This document shows positions 63,223 to 64,000 of a DNA stretch of 64,000 nt, in pieces. How positions within the stretch are numbered: the stretch's first letter is position 1; every line of letters begins with the position of its first letter. A model generated the notes under the pieces. It had not been told where the DNA came from. It saw only the letters and a list, made by a program, of their open reading frames with translations, and made no database searches. The position numbers and the translations under genes are program-made. Source of the DNA: Sneathiella sp. (GTDB taxonomy: Bacteria > Pseudomonadota > Alphaproteobacteria > Sneathiellales > Sneathiellaceae); contig NZ_JARGOQ010000003.1 in the NCBI RefSeq assembly GCF_029233945.1, forward strand, positions 16,642 through 80,641, given 5' to 3'.

Positions 63223-63240
63223 TTTGTAACACTTTGTAAC
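63223..63240 (+). promoter_or_regulatory. TTTGTAAC direct-repeat box, copy 2
   Basis: TTTGTAAC occurs at 63223-63230 and 63233-63240, a 10-base period. It is followed by GTCAC-N5-GTGAC (63254-63268). It lies upstream of the YHS/DUF5676 unit and matches the box near 60881. Confidence 0.55.
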
Positions 63241-63359
63241 TGCGTGGTAATCTGTCACTAAATGTGACCGAAATGATCGGTTGCCGCCTCGACATCTCAC
63301 CCCGACTACATAAGTATCGTTGCGTAAGATCTCTAATTTATGCACTGAAAGTCGATGAG

Positions 63360-63716
63360 ATGAGCTCACTTTTCTATTTCCTTTTTTGGGCAGGCCTTAT
63401 TTTTCTAATGATGCGATTTGGCTGTGGCGCACATGTGATGGGTCACAAATCAAAGCACAAGCATTCTAAAGGTGGTCCGCCCGCGGCTTCGGAAAACTCC
63501 AATGACATGGTTTGGGTTGCTCCACCTCGTGATATCGATCCGGTGTGCGGCACACAGGTCAACACAAAAACCGCCAAATCAAGCGTCTACAATGGGTCAG
63601 TCTACTACCTGTGTTCGCGAGAGTGTCGTGAAATCTTTGAAGCAAATCCGAAAGAGTATCTCAGTGTCGAGAATTTGAAAATACAAGCCCCTGAAACGGA
63701 GGCTAAGCATGCCTGA
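63360..63716 (+). CDS. YHS domain membrane-anchored protein
   Basis: About 118 aa. One N-terminal membrane anchor (LFYFLFWAGLIFLMMRFGCG), a His/Lys-rich linker (MGHKSKHKHSKGG), then a YHS domain: DPVCGTQVNTKTAKSSVYNG, VYYLCSRECREIF. The cysteines of DPVCG and LCSREC are the metal-binding residues of YHS/TRASH domains, which bind copper or other soft metals. It overlaps the next gene by 8 bases. Confidence 0.85.
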   Translation: MSSLFYFLFWAGLIFLMMRFGCGAHVMGHKSKHKHSKGGPPAASENSNDMVWVAPPRDIDPVCGTQVNTKTAKSSVYNGSVYYLCSRECREIFEANPKEYLSVENLKIQAPETEAKHA

Positions 63717-64000
63717 TCTGGTAAAAGAAAATACTTCTGAAGCACGCCAAGAACTCTACATAAGAAGCCGGACCAGCCTCCGTCTACCGGTTATTGCACT
63801 CGGGATGAGCCTCGGATTGTTCTTTGCCGTCACATTCATTTTATGTGTGAGTTTTGATCTGCTTTTCCCTGATCAGGCAATGTACAAAACATGGCTCGGG
63901 TTACTGCCCGGGTTTACTTGGCTGAGTTGGCCAAGTTTCTTTCTGGGACTCGGCGAGAGCTTTGCTTATGGCTGGTATGTCGCCCTAATCTTTGGACCGC
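63709..64000 (+). CDS. DUF5676-type membrane protein (partial at window end)
   Basis: The reading frame is open to the end. A perfect GGAGG precedes the ATG. ILCVSFDLLFPDQAM, then LLPGFTWLSWPSFFLGLGES and FAYGWYVALIFGP are typical of the family. It is a paralogue of the gene at 60456-60734 with a longer N-terminus (MPDLVKENTSEARQELYIRS). Confidence 0.8.
   Translation, partial: MPDLVKENTSEARQELYIRSRTSLRLPVIALGMSLGLFFAVTFILCVSFDLLFPDQAMYKTWLGLLPGFTWLSWPSFFLGLGESFAYGWYVALIFGP

Noticed and set aside
1..64000. CRISPR arrays, rRNA genes, complete prophage structural genes
   Set aside because: No regularly spaced repeats, no rRNA-like stretch and no capsid or tail genes were recognised.

Overview
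The window looks like an alphaproteobacterial chromosome. The evidence is the core block at about 3-21 kb: slt, pepN, dapA and smpB, then folK, rpoZ, rel/spoT, pyrE, a DUF2062 gene, pdxJ, acpS, lepB, rnc and era, many with start/stop overlaps. The Rsh-type single (p)ppGpp enzyme, the FixK/FNR-like box beside a phasin gene, and the DUF2924/DUF3489 recombinase cassette fit the same class. Order and genus cannot be fixed from this window.

Layout. (1) 1-21.0 kb: conserved housekeeping genes, ending at a tRNA-Ser(GCU) gene. They include an odd DUF2235-PilZ fusion that lacks the DUF2235 nucleophile. (2) 21.0-41.7 kb: a genomic island. Its left part (21.3-27.5 kb, minus strand) is a phage-like cassette: ParB-DNA methyltransferase, two DUF5681 proteins, a PD-(D/E)xK nuclease preceded by a hairpin-containing leader ORF, DUF3489, DUF2924 and a large serine recombinase. 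Its right part is a DNA phosphorothioation locus: dndBCDE on the minus strand, and dndA divergent on the plus strand. dndA is followed by a tightly overlapping five-gene operon: PLD-helicase, 70-aa protein, SMC/Rad50-like ATPase, 162-aa protein, and DUF262-DUF1524 protein. This operon does not look like DndFGH and is the best candidate for an undescribed or poorly described phosphorothioate-dependent restriction module. dndD is split by a one-base frameshift. The right edge holds a decayed IS6-family transposase. (3) 41.8-44.5 kb: small accessory genes (Met-rich periplasmic protein, SDR remnant, phasin, methyltransferase, DUF302). (4) 44.5-51 kb: a periplasm-facing flavin/PepSY redox module (ApbE, PepSY-flavodoxin reductase fusion, DUF2271, PepSY protein) beside its own two-component system, with matching 11-bp-spaced direct repeats at the two promoters. 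(5) 51.1-54.8 kb: a TetR-controlled adaptor/ABC exporter with a perfect palindromic operator candidate. (6) 54.9-64 kb: copper handling (cupredoxin, CopA with seven Met/His octapeptides, CopB, a PCu(A)C-like protein without obvious ligands), an APC permease, a second two-component system, and two DUF5676 paralogues plus a YHS protein. Regions upstream of both DUF5676 units carry the same TTTGTAAC direct-repeat box.

How the parts work together. The Dnd proteins would put sulfur into the DNA backbone: DndA mobilises cysteine sulfur, DndC/D/E modify the DNA, and DndB represses. The downstream operon would attack unmodified DNA. If the dndD frameshift is real and not bypassed, modification should be lost, and an active restriction operon would then be hard to tolerate. 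That makes the frameshift the most informative thing to check. The regions after the island look like metal/redox stress cargo with local regulators.
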